Source of the DNA: Chloranthus sessilifolius
Lineage: Eukaryota; Streptophyta; Magnoliopsida; Chloranthales; Chloranthaceae
Reading direction: 5' to 3'
DNA length: 64,000 nt
NCBI GenBank assembly: GCA_021018995.1
Contig: CM037586.1
Span: 150,082,060-150,146,059 of the forward strand
The notes under the pieces were generated by a model that ran no database searches, was not told the DNA's origin, and saw only the letters and a program-made list of their open reading frames with translations. This document shows, piece after piece, positions 11,907 through 22,057 of the stretch. The stretch's first letter is position 1; each line of letters begins with the position of its first letter. A program made the position numbers and the translations under genes.

Positions 11907-12165
11907 AAAATGATCTCAACATATGAAGTGAATATAGACATCTATCATCAAATTTTACATAATATGCTAGAGTTGATCAAAATTGCACACGTAACTATTT
12001 AATCCCTGCTTATTTAGTATGGAAATGCAATCTATTAAAGAAATATTTGCCTAATAGTTGTATATGTTAATATGTCATTTGCAATCAATGAGAGACCAGT
12101 CAAGAATAAAAATATTGAAAATCACTTGCTAGGAAGGTTATTTACTTATACTTTTGAAACAATAG

Positions 12166-13560
12166 TGACGTGCTCTATAATTATACTAAAGCCTTAACCT
12201 ATTGTAAGCACACAATAGAAATTACAACACTAGTATAGGATTGTTCCCACGTGGAAGTTATTTTCTTTTATAGTTTCGTTTATTCTAAAAACTTATATTT
12301 ATACTTTGAGATCCTAAACTACTGGAGAAATATGAATAAAAGAATGAGTTATGTAAACTAATTGCAGAAAATAAATCTAAATCCTTCCCATTCTAGATTA
12401 TGGTCATCAATCACAATCCTCCAGTGCTCAGATGTTTATAAAATTAAAGTATCGTTACACCGTATTTCAGTCCTCTAGAATTTGGGCGTCAATCAAATAC
12501 TAGAATTCCTTAACACAGATTTAATCTAATCAATAATTTTTCTAAAATTTGGGCGTCAATCAAGCTTAAGAAAATTGAAGATGAAAAAGTAAAAATCATT
12601 ACACTAATCTACAAATTTTCAATCTGAGTCGTCAATTCAAATAAATTTTTTTTAGATATTTACGAAGTAGTAAAAGTGTATAAAAATAAATCTAAACTAG
12701 AAAACAATAAAAAGATCTTTTATCCCTCAGTCACAAGTGCCAATTGCTTCTGAGAAATTATAGATACTCTACTTTAATCTTTCCGCTCTGAATTGCAGTC
12801 ACCAATTGCTTTCGAGAAACCTTGAATATCTAAACTACTCTAAACTAAAGTTGATCAGAAGAAAACTCAACCTTAATTGTTAATTGATGCTAAGGGTTTC
12901 TTCAATAACTCTTCTCCTATGCGAGCTCTCGTATTTATAGATCATAAGGAGCCAGTTTATATTATTCTAATTCTAAGAAAATCCTAAAAACAAAATTTTC
13001 CTAATATAATTCTATTTATAATCCTAGTTCTTCCTTACTTTGAATAGTTGATGCGCTCAAAGATTGCTCCTTTATTTCAACAGCAGAGTTCTTTAGGAGT
13101 CTCTCTTTACCAATCTACTCGAATCTGTGATTTGTCAGACTTCTAATTTAAGAGGTCTTCTAATTATATGCATGGCGGTGTAGATCTCACGTTCAACAAC
13201 AGTAAGAGTCTTTCATCTGTGTAAAATCGTAGATCATGATTTTCTTTTCTTACACAGCTTTCTCTCAGAACGATTCTTTGTACGAAGGATCACATTTCTC
13301 TTTGTATTGCCCTTCTACCTGAAGTATCTTCTAAAGAATCGTAATTCACGATTTCTCATTTCTCTCTTTCACTACTTTACATCGTCTTTTACGACTTCTA
13401 GCTTTCGGGAGCAGTTTGGATTGTCTTTACGTTCAATCGTCTTTCTTATTACTTTTTGAGTTTATTTTGATAAAGATTAATACTTTAGCTCTCTTTTGCT
13501 ATTTATTCTTAATTTTTGCCCGTCATCAACTTGTTAGTAGCAAACTGGGGTCTAACATCA
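12166..13560 (-). mobile_element. 3' LTR of the minus-strand Athila-like element
   Basis: On the minus strand the LTR starts TGATGTTAGACC at 13560, directly after AAGTTTGGGAGTA, and ends GAGCACGTCA at 12166. The same order (GTTTGGGGGTA then TGATGTG) marks the 3' LTR of the plus-strand Athila at 32362. A GTGGGAACAAT segment near the 3' end corresponds to GTGGGAACGATCTCG in the other Athila LTRs. Length is 1395 bp. The flank AATAG (12161-12165) should be the TSD, but the partner LTR is not in the window. Confidence 0.72.
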
Positions 13561-14712
13561 TACTCCCAAACTTACGCTTTGCTAGTCCCTAGAAAACAAA
13601 GAAAGAAATACTAATCTAAAATTTAAATGCCACTATCGTAGGGAGCACGATTGCATTTAACAGATGTAAAAAGCCTTTAAACCCCTAGGTGATCTCTAGT
13701 GGAGGAGTTGCAGTCTTCTGAAGGTTTTCAGTAAAGTTACCTACAACTTCAAATATTTTTGAATTTTTCAGTTTTCCAAAATCAAAATAAAAATTTTAAA
13801 AATCTGAACTAATTTAGTACACTAGCTAATTTTAATCATCACATGGTTGTTATGATTTTCAAAAAGTATGATTCCCTCATACTTAACTTTCCATTATAGC
13901 AATTATCCTTGATCAGAACTCAGAAATTTTAATTTAGCAAAGCGTGGAGTGTGTGTGCATCAGTGAAAAGTTTATTCATCATAGATTTTTCTAAATTACA
14001 GATTTAGAAAATATTTTCGTTCAAACTCTCACTATTGACATATTATAAAAAAGATGTCAAAATTTTTGGGTTCTCTTAGTATATGATATGTATGATAAAT
14101 TTAATGGATAATTGACTAAAAAAATAAATCTCATAAAAAGATAATCAATTCTATTCATATATTTCTTTATTTATCCATAGTATTTATTATGGATATTTCT
14201 ACTTGGTTCATGCTATTGCAAACCATAAATCAAAAAGGAAAGGTGGAAAGGAATCAAAGATTTTATGATAATTTAGTTCTTCTTTCTCCTGTCTTCTTCT
14301 TTTCTCTTCCAATCTAGTTTCTTCAAGATGTATCCAAAAGTTAGATAACTTCTTCCTATTAATTCTTTTTTTTTTTTTTTTTTTCTGTAAATTTTATTTC
14401 TTCAATTGATTTTCTTTAGATATCCTCTTGAATTTTCAGCTTGGATGCTTTTTCCTTCTCTATTTTTTTTTTCAGAATCATAATTATGATTTTTTTATTC
14501 TTTCTCATATTTCTTCAATTTTTTTTTCTTAGTTGTACCTTTTTTCGACATATCCCTTATATGTTATCTTCTACTCACTTTACTCCCTTTTCCTCCCTTC
14601 TTGCGTTTTAAACTCTCAGAAATTATAAGGGTGAAGAATTGAAAGTTTTGGGTAGTACCTTTGATTAAGGGTTTATAAGATTTTGGTATAAAGAAATTTG
14701 GTTTAGACTCTA
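13561..14712 (-). mobile_element. 3' internal region of the minus-strand Athila (part 1)
   Basis: Reading on the minus strand toward the LTR, this block matches the last kilobase of the plus-strand Athila. Both have 'GATCACCTAG...GGTTTAAAGGC...GCAATCGTG(T)TCCCTACG' (13640-13715 here, 32200-32265 there) and the sequence GACTAGCAAAG before the polypurine tract. It is non-coding, with a T run at 14367-14384. The Tekay element interrupts it after 14712, and it resumes at 48593. Confidence 0.75.
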
Positions 14713-16827
14713 TGTAATATCCCTGATATTTGGACCTATTTTTTGTTTACCTCGGTAAGCGTGCCCAAAAAATATTGCGAGATATTTGTGGGTTTTTGGT
14801 TAGCTTATGATTTGATGAGAATAGTGATGGAAGGATATTGGTTTTGGACTTGTTGAAGGCAGCTAAACCGTAGTCTATACTTTATGGAAATTATATGCGC
14901 TTAACACTGGAAACTTGTGCAAGTCTTGTAGATAGAATTGCAAATAAGAAAATCTAGATATTTGATGCTTATTTTAGTTTATAAGGAGAGAGGCTTTGAG
15001 GAAAAGTTTCACTTCTCTCTCTCGTGTGAAATTGAAACCTTGCAACCCTTGCCTCACCTTGATCTTAGATCGTGTGAGATTGTGAATCCCTCTCCCCATC
15101 TTGGCCATTGAAAAGGTTTGTAAAGGGAATTGGATTAGTTTGTTGTAATCGGAAGGAAGGCTAGGGGAGAGTGGAAAATTTTTGTGTGTGGTGTGGGTTA
15201 GACTTGTGCTTGTGAAGCAAGGTTTGAATGGACTGATTTGGAGGCTCTGGCCTATTAAACCTCGAAGTTTGGTTCCGGTGCTTGATTTTGGTGCAACGGG
15301 GCCGATGGATTAAACGTCAAGAGGTAGGCTTTTAAACCTCTATGAGTTAATTAAATTTATGTTTTGCTTAGAGTAGATTATGGTGAATTTTAAATAGATA
15401 AACAAATTGTGGTTGAATGAGAGAAAGGGTCCGAAGATCCAAAAATTAACAACCACAGACTTGGAGAAATTCGAGGGTCGAATTTTAGATTTTTATAGCT
15501 TGATGAAAATTTAGAAATTCGACCATCGAATTTGAATTCGAGGGTTGAATTTTGCCCTGTTTTTGGCCTTTGAATTTTTGTTGGAATTTTTCTCGGCAAG
15601 CTTTTGGTTTGTTTTTTTTTACCAATATTAACACTGGGAGTGTTAATCATTGTAGGTTTTGAAATAAAGAGTCTATTGTGAGGACTGCCTAAATTGTTTT
15701 GGACCACTTTGAGTTAAGGTAGGGGAACCTAAACCTAATTTGCATTCGATTATAAGTATAAGTTGTTTTGTATTAAGCATAAGTTCTGAAATTTTGAATA
15801 ACACAACATGCATAAGAACTCTGAAATATGACACAAATCAGAACTTTGAAACTTTGATATGACTAAGGACTCAGAACTCCGAAACTTTGAACTTTGATCT
15901 TCAAATCAGAACTCTGAAAATCTGTAAATGTATGTAGTATACAAACTTTGATATGTTTAGCACTTGCATTTGATTTGAGGTACATACGAACGAAACCCTA
16001 GATTCTACCAACCGTGTTGACGGTAATTCTTTTTGGGGCAAGTTTCCCTTATAGCGTAGGGGCTTGTTGCACTTCAGAAAAAAGGTTCGTGGACGACGAT
16101 GGTTAGTAGGGTTTCCCATCGATGACTTTTTCCGCTCTCATGCTATATGTAATTTGGGAGATAAAATTAAGTTATAAATTTAAGACAAGAAGCATGCGTA
16201 ATTCAAAATTTTGAAAACATCAGACACATTGAATCAGCTTTTGGCTTTTTATTTAGAATTAGAAATTTGGTTTGAAAAGTATCTTTTGAAAAGCTTATTG
16301 ATCCGATTTTGTTTTTGAAAAACCTTCACTTATGATAAAATACTTTAGATAAGTTTCCTCTATTGAGCTTCGATGTTAGCTCACCCCGACTATACGTCAC
16401 AGGTGCTGAGGCTGATTTGGGATTGGATGATCTTGATCTAGAGGACTCCGATTTTGTTCCTGAAGAGGAACTGGAGACACCTGTTGAGGAGTTCTTTTCT
16501 TGATTTTTATTGTCTTTTCTTGGTATTTTGTTTAGAATTATTCTGAATTATGGGCCGAAGGCCATTGTTTTGTCTTTTTGATATCATTAGAGGAACCATT
16601 ATTTTAGGTGTTTTGGATTGGCCATCACCGGTGGTTCTTCCTGGTTCCTCAGGGTGATATATATTGTTTTGATTTAAGCTTTTGTCTTTGTTTACTCTAT
16701 GCCATGCCTCTGTTTTAGATCTATGTTATGCTGCCGGCTTTTTTTTGTTACGGCTTATTGAGAAATCAATATGTTGATGAACTGACCTTTCCTATACTGA
16801 GAGGATTGGAAAAGTCTGGTCGTCACA
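14713..16827 (+). mobile_element. Tekay 5' LTR
   Basis: It begins TGTAATATCCCTGATATTTG and ends GTCGTCACA, TG...CA-bounded. It is repeated with small differences at 46408-48587. It carries the TTCGAGGGTCGAA motif group at 15469-15555. The frames inside are not genes. Confidence 0.95.
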
Positions 16828-16829
16828 GT

Positions 16830-16841
16830 TGGTATCAGAGC
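16830..16841 (+). promoter_or_regulatory. Primer-binding site, initiator tRNA-Met
   Basis: TGGTATCAGAGC lies two bases after the LTR end. It is the standard complement to the 3' end of plant initiator tRNA-Met, used by chromoviruses. Confidence 0.92.
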
Positions 16842-16937
16842 AAGGCTCTAGGTTCAGAGTATTAAGACTAAGGGTTAGATTGTCTTAACAATCAATACTG
16901 ATCTATTGTTATTATTTTTCAATAATGACAGATCAGC

Positions 16938-18237
16938 ATGGCTCCGCGGTTCAGAGGCAGAGGTTAAGGTAGAGAAGGACCTCGCATGGCTCATCTTGAG
17001 GAGATTGATGAGGGTGTAGGTACCTCATGTGGCCGAGAGAGATTTGCATCTGGCCCTAATGTAGAGCCCTTGGGAGCTGCCAGGCCTGAGAGAGGAAATG
17101 TTGACCAGGAGTTGGCAGCCTTGGCCAACAACATGGCTCAACAGACTGCGGCGATAGATCGACAGACAGAGTTACTGGCAGCCAGACATTAGCCTGGAGG
17201 ATTCGCCGAGTTTAGGAGGATGAGACCTCCTACATTCTCAGGGCAGACGGATCCGATGGAAGCTGAGGCATGGCTTGATGAGATGGAGAAATTTTTTGAG
17301 GTGTTATAGTGTACAGATGTTGAGAAGGTACGCTAGGCAGCCTTCAAGCTATTGGGTGAGGCCAGTCCTTAGTGGAAGTCTGTCCAGGATACGGGAGTAG
17401 GACTACCCCAATATTCCATGGACTTGGGCAGTGTTCGTGAATACATTCAACGATCAATGTTTCCCAAAGATCGTGCATAACCAGTGGGAAGTCCAATTTA
17501 TTAAGCTGGAGCAGAATGAGATGTCAGTGTGCGAGTATGGCGCAGAGTTTGATCGACTTGCCCGATTTGCACCCTTACACGTGGCCACTGAGTTGATGAG
17601 GGCTCAAAAATTTCAGAGAGGTTTGAGGCCGAATATTCAGGAGAGGGTGTCGATGTGGGAGATGGAGATGTATGCAGGCGTCATGGCAAAGGCTCTCATT
17701 GGAGTGGAAGACATCCAGAAATAGTATTTGAGGCGAGAGCAGGGAAATAAAAATTAGTTTGGCCAAGGGCAGTTGAGTGCGTCTGAGCAGGTGAACAAAA
17801 AGCCGAGGTTCTCTAAACCTCCTCACTATCCTATTCAGCCATAGTATTCCAGGCTGGCTGTTGCTTCAGGACCAGTATCATCTTCCTATCAGCGACCGCA
17901 GAGTTCTTCACCTGTGCAACCTTTTAGAGCCGGGAGCACTACTGCGAGTGGAGCTTTTGTGGCTCAGGGTTCATCACGGGGACTAGCTGTTACTCCTGTT
18001 CCTACTCCAGCATATATACACAATGTGGGAAACCACATAGGATGAAGGATTATCGACGAAACACTGGGGGATGCTTCAGGTGTGGACAGATTGGTCATAT
18101 GATCAAGGATTGTCCTACGACGGGCAATGGAAGGACTACGTCAGTCTCTACGCAGAAGTCAATGTGACCTACAGTTCAAGGTCGAGCTTATGCGGTGACT
18201 GCACAAGATGCCCAAACGTCGAATGACGTGATCCAAG
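16938..18237 (+). pseudogene. Tekay gag (capsid/nucleocapsid), broken
   Basis: The likely start ATG is at 16938, with a TAA after nine codons. Capsid-like sequence follows (PPTFSGQTDPMEAEAWLDEM near 17225), with TAG stops near 17190, 17307, 17332 and 17370 and a frame change near 17430. Frame 17431-17724 continues with the conserved retrotransposon gag block FDRLARFAP. A CCHC zinc knuckle, CFRCGQIGHMIKDC, is readable near 18072. Most stops are TAG where relatives of this family usually have Gln. The product would package the element RNA; this copy cannot make it. Confidence 0.88.
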
Positions 18238-18361
18238 GTATCATTATAGTTTAGATGTCAATTCTTGCATTGGTTTTATTATTTGATGTTTAAATTCATT
18301 AAAATAAATTTTGAACAAAATTGAAATCATTGCATATAATTAACAAAGATTTTAATAAAAG
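18238..18361 (+). other. Candidate intron at the gag-protease junction
   Basis: A 124-bp AT-rich segment starts GTATCA and ends AAAAG. It interrupts an otherwise continuous frame (VIQG before, ...TLMMSRRG after). Removing it restores reading through G|GT. It contains stop codons in the flanking frame. Borders and base composition fit a plant GT-AG intron; splicing is inferred. Confidence 0.55.
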
Positions 18362-20109
18362 GTACCCTTATGATGAGTCGTAGAGGCGACTTGAGTAAAA
18401 CTGAAGCGCGGGTTTTGATAGACCTCGGGTCTACACACTCGTTTATTACTCCTCTTTTCTCTGAGAAGTTGGGTATTACTCCCGAACCCTTTCCTTTCAT
18501 TTTAGATGTGAAGATTCCTCCGGGAAGTTAGGTGAGCACGGATACAGCATGTCTGTCAGTCATCATGATGATTGATGAGCACGAGACAGTGACCGACATG
18601 ATTACGTTAAACATGGAAGGATTCGACGTCATTCTCAAGATGAATTGGTTGACAGCTTATCACGCGAGCGTGGACTGTCTACGGAAGATCGTGACCTTCC
18701 GACTGCCAAAGCGAAAATCCTTCCGATTCTGTGGAGTTAAATCAAAGACTGCGCTGCTGGTTTCAACTATTAAGGCCGAGCGCATGATGAGAAATGGTTG
18801 CAGCGGGTATCTGGATTACTTGCAAGATTCTATAGAAAAGAAGAACGACTTGGCTCTTATCATGGTGGTCTGTGAGTATCCTGATGTCTTTCCAGAGGAC
18901 TTACCTGGATTACCACCTGATCGAGAGATTGAGTTCGTGATCGAGCTAACCCCAGGTATAAAACCGTTGCCTAAAGCTCCATATCGGATGGTGCCTGCGG
19001 AATTGAAAGAGCTCAAGGAACAACTTCAGGAGCTATTAGATAAAGGCTTCATTCGACTGAGTCTTTCTCCTTGGGGCGCTACGGTTCTCTTTATGAAAAA
19101 GAAGGATGGATCGATGTGTCTATGCATTGATTATCGTTAGCTCAACAAGATGACGATCAAGAATCGTTATCCATTTCCGCAGATAGATGACTTGTTTGAT
19201 CAATTGCAAGGGGCAAAGTTCTCCTCGAAGATTGATTTGAGGTCAGGCTATCACCAGCTCAAGATTAAGGCAGAAGATATATCTAAAACTGCGTTACATA
19301 CGCGATATGGCCACTATGAGTTCTTGGTGATGTCATTTGGGTTGACAAATGAGCCTACATCTTTTATGGACTTGATGAACTGCGTGTTCAGGCCACATCT
19401 AGACAAGTCTGTGGTAGTTTTCGTAGATGACATTTTCATCTATTCGAAAACCAGAGAGGAGCATATGCAACATCTACGGGTGGCTCTTCAAACGCTTAGA
19501 GACCATCAGCTATATGACAAACTCAGTAAGTGCGAGTTTTGGCTTGATCAGGTCAGTTTCAGGGGCCATGTTGTCTCTGAGACTGGTGTATCAGTGGATC
19601 CTACAAAGATCGATTCTGTGGTGAACTGGGAACAGCCTACGACAGTTACAGAGGTCCGAAGTTTCCTTGGTCTGGCAGGAAGTAATCAGAGATTTGTCGA
19701 AGGTTTCTCAAAGATATCTGGTCCGCTTACACAGCTTACAAGAAAGAACGCAAAGTTCGACTGGACAGAGCAGTGCAAGCAGAGCTTTCAGGAGCTGAAG
19801 TGTCGATTGACTACGGCATCGGTACTTGCTATACCTTTAGGCAGTGGAGGCTTCGTAGTATACAGTGATGTTTCTTATGGCGGATTAGGCTGTGAGCTTA
19901 ATCAACACGAGCGGGTCATTGCATATGGTTCTAAGCAGTTGAAGGACCATGAAAGAAATTATCTGATGCATGATCTCGAGTTAGCAGCAGTTATATTCGC
20001 CTTGAAGATCTGGAGACATTACCTCTACGGTAAGATATTTGAAATATTCACCGATCACAAGAGTCTCAAGTACCTATTCACTCAGAAGGACTTGAATATG
20101 AGGCAGCGA
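18362..20109 (+). pseudogene. Tekay pol part 1: protease, reverse transcriptase, RNase H start
   Basis: The protease site is VLIDLGSTHSFI (about 18413), a DLG where DSG/DTG is usual. A TAG at 18529 is followed by the linker with FPEDLPGLPP. Reverse transcriptase spans about 18960-19660 and shows [20 protein letters not shown] and the catalytic FVDDIFIYS; a TAG at 19138-19140 breaks it. RNase H follows with [12 protein letters not shown] and the TDHKSLKYL block, until the Athila element interrupts the codon run at 20109. The frame resumes at 33962. These enzymes would copy element RNA into DNA. Confidence 0.9.
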
Positions 20110-21711
20110 TGATGTGCAGTGAAATATGATGATATTTCACCCCTAAAGACCTACATTTAGCTATCCGATGCAAGCCATTTAACATGTTGTTAGATGGTTT
20201 TAGTGATTTACAGGCCGGTAGATGTGTTGAGCATGAAATAACCCACAAGTTCAGAATATAACGTCAAATTCGTGCTACTTTGGATCATGCGGAACCTATC
20301 CCGACTTGGAGCTCAATTTGACCCTTCAAGACAGTAGATTCAGAAAATTGTTAAAACACGAAAGTTGTAGAGCTCATTGTCAGCTTTCCAACGCCACCCG
20401 AATCGCCTCAATCCGAGTTCAGGATAGAAAGTTATGGCCGAAAGACCGAGGCAGTGTCTGAATGCAAAGTGCAGCGGGAGTTCACGGAAATCTGGGAGGT
20501 CGATCGATCGACCCTTTTTAGTCGATCGATCGACCAAAGACGAATTTGAGTCCGGATAGAGTTTGGCCGCGAGAAAATCTTGGAACCAAGAGTGGCGTAC
20601 GTTTTGGCAATTACGGGAAAAAAAGATATTCTTGGGGGATATATATATTCATCCGGGGAGTCCTTGAGAAGAGAGGATTAGGAGAATTAGGAGCATTCTG
20701 TTTTATTCTGATTAGTTTTATTTCTTTATTTTTCTTTAGAGAGAGTTTTGTCTTACAGAGAGTTTATTCATTTTTCTCGCATTATTATCATTCTTCCGTG
20801 TTAGTTCTTTCGCTTTTCTAAATCGACGCATCGGGAATAAAAAGCTCTTTGTGGAAATTGTTAAAGCTCTTTACGGTATTTTTATATTGATGTTAGTGTT
20901 TATTTATATTTTAATTATGTTGTTTACTTTTACTATGTGTGGCTAGTTTTATTAAGGATGGGGATGTAATGATTCCCATCCGAGGTATTTATTTATACTA
21001 ATATCAATCTGTGATTGAGATGTCAGATGCCTTTTAAGACCCTAATATTTATTGAATATGGTGAAATCATCATTTCAGTCAGAGATCTAGGTGCTAATCA
21101 TGCCCTATGATTTCAGATCTGTAATAATGATTTTATCCTAGTTATCACCCATCTGGGGTGAAGTTTTACCACAACTGAGGTGTGAGTGTTAATCATACAC
21201 TTATGGGGTGTTAATCATATATCTCCTTGATCTCGGATTGATGGTGTGACTTTATCGGTGGTGAGTTCCAATCACGATCCGAGGTGTGGGTGTTAATCAT
21301 ACACCTATGGGGTGTTAATCATACATCTCCGTGATCTCGGATCTATATTTTAGAACTCACGTGTGTATAGGCGCTTCTTTTGAGAAATTTGTTAAGGATT
21401 TCATATCTCAAACCACAGATTGGTATTTTATAAATGATAAACCAACGATGGGAGGATTTAGCATCCCAATCCTTATCTTTCATTAATTGTTTAATCCTTT
21501 AGATTTCGTTAGTATTTATCTGTGTTATTAAAAGTTACCATAATTCTAGGTTTTCAGTTACTGCATAAGATCTGTAGAAATTCTTTTAGTTAATTAATAT
21601 TTCTGTTTTTTATATTTTCTAACTAATCCTCGTGGGAACGATCTCGTACTTTGCACCCACTGACTACATCACGATTCGTGCACTTGCGAGTATAAATTTT
21701 AGGACACATCA
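20110..21711 (+). mobile_element. Athila 5' LTR
   Basis: It begins TGATGTGCAGTGAAATATG and ends TTTAGGACACATCA, 1602 bp, duplicated at 32362-33956. It contains one GGTCGATCGATCGACC pair (20498-20535), a TATA-like GATATATATATTC (20637-20651) and, from about 21180 to 21350, degenerate internal repeats of GTGTTAATCATACACCTATG. Confidence 0.95.
20637..20651 (+). promoter_or_regulatory. Possible LTR TATA box
   Basis: GATATATATATTC stands in a GC-poor context inside the LTR and is kept in the 3' LTR (about 32884-32898). Position and sequence suit a core promoter; no start site can be shown. Confidence 0.4.
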
Positions 21712-21717
21712 AGTTTT

Positions 21718-21735
21718 TGGCGCCGCTGCCGGGGA
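21718..21735 (+). promoter_or_regulatory. Athila primer-binding site (tRNA-Asp type)
   Basis: TGGCGCCGCTGCCGGGGA starts six bases after the LTR end. This is the primer-binding sequence typical of Athila/Tat elements, generally assigned to tRNA-Asp, here with one apparent substitution (C in CGCTGCC). Confidence 0.88.
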
Positions 21736-21866
21736 CAAGTGTAGAAAATTAAAAACTTTTGAAAAATAGAAAATGAATTTTAAGAATCTTTGTAGGTTTG
21801 AACTCAGGAATTTTTTTTTTTAAAATACAATTTTTTCGAAAAAAAAAAAAAAAAAAAATTCTCTGT

Positions 21867-21973
21867 GTCGATCGATCGACCAAAACAGTCGATCAATCGA
21901 CTCTCCAGAATTTAAAAAAAAAAAAAAATCTTTGTGGTCGATCAATCGACCTAGACAGTCGATCAATCGACCC
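21867..21973 (+). repeat. Two TCGATC(G/A)ATCGA pairs in the Athila leader
   Basis: GTCGATCGATCGACC and GTCGATCAATCGAC (21867-21901), then GGTCGATCAATCGACC and GTCGATCAATCGACC (21936-21973), separated by A-runs. They lie between the primer-binding site and the gag ATG. Confidence 0.9.
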
Positions 21974-22057
21974 AAGAAAATTTTCATTTTCCTGATTCTG
22001 TTTTTTTAAAAAAAAAAAAAAAAAAAAAAATTTTTAAAATTTCTGTGCACTTTATGT

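Noticed and set aside
16830-16841. tRNA-like match
   Set aside because: Only the primer-binding complement of a tRNA 3' end; no cloverleaf around it. The same applies at 21718 and 45295.
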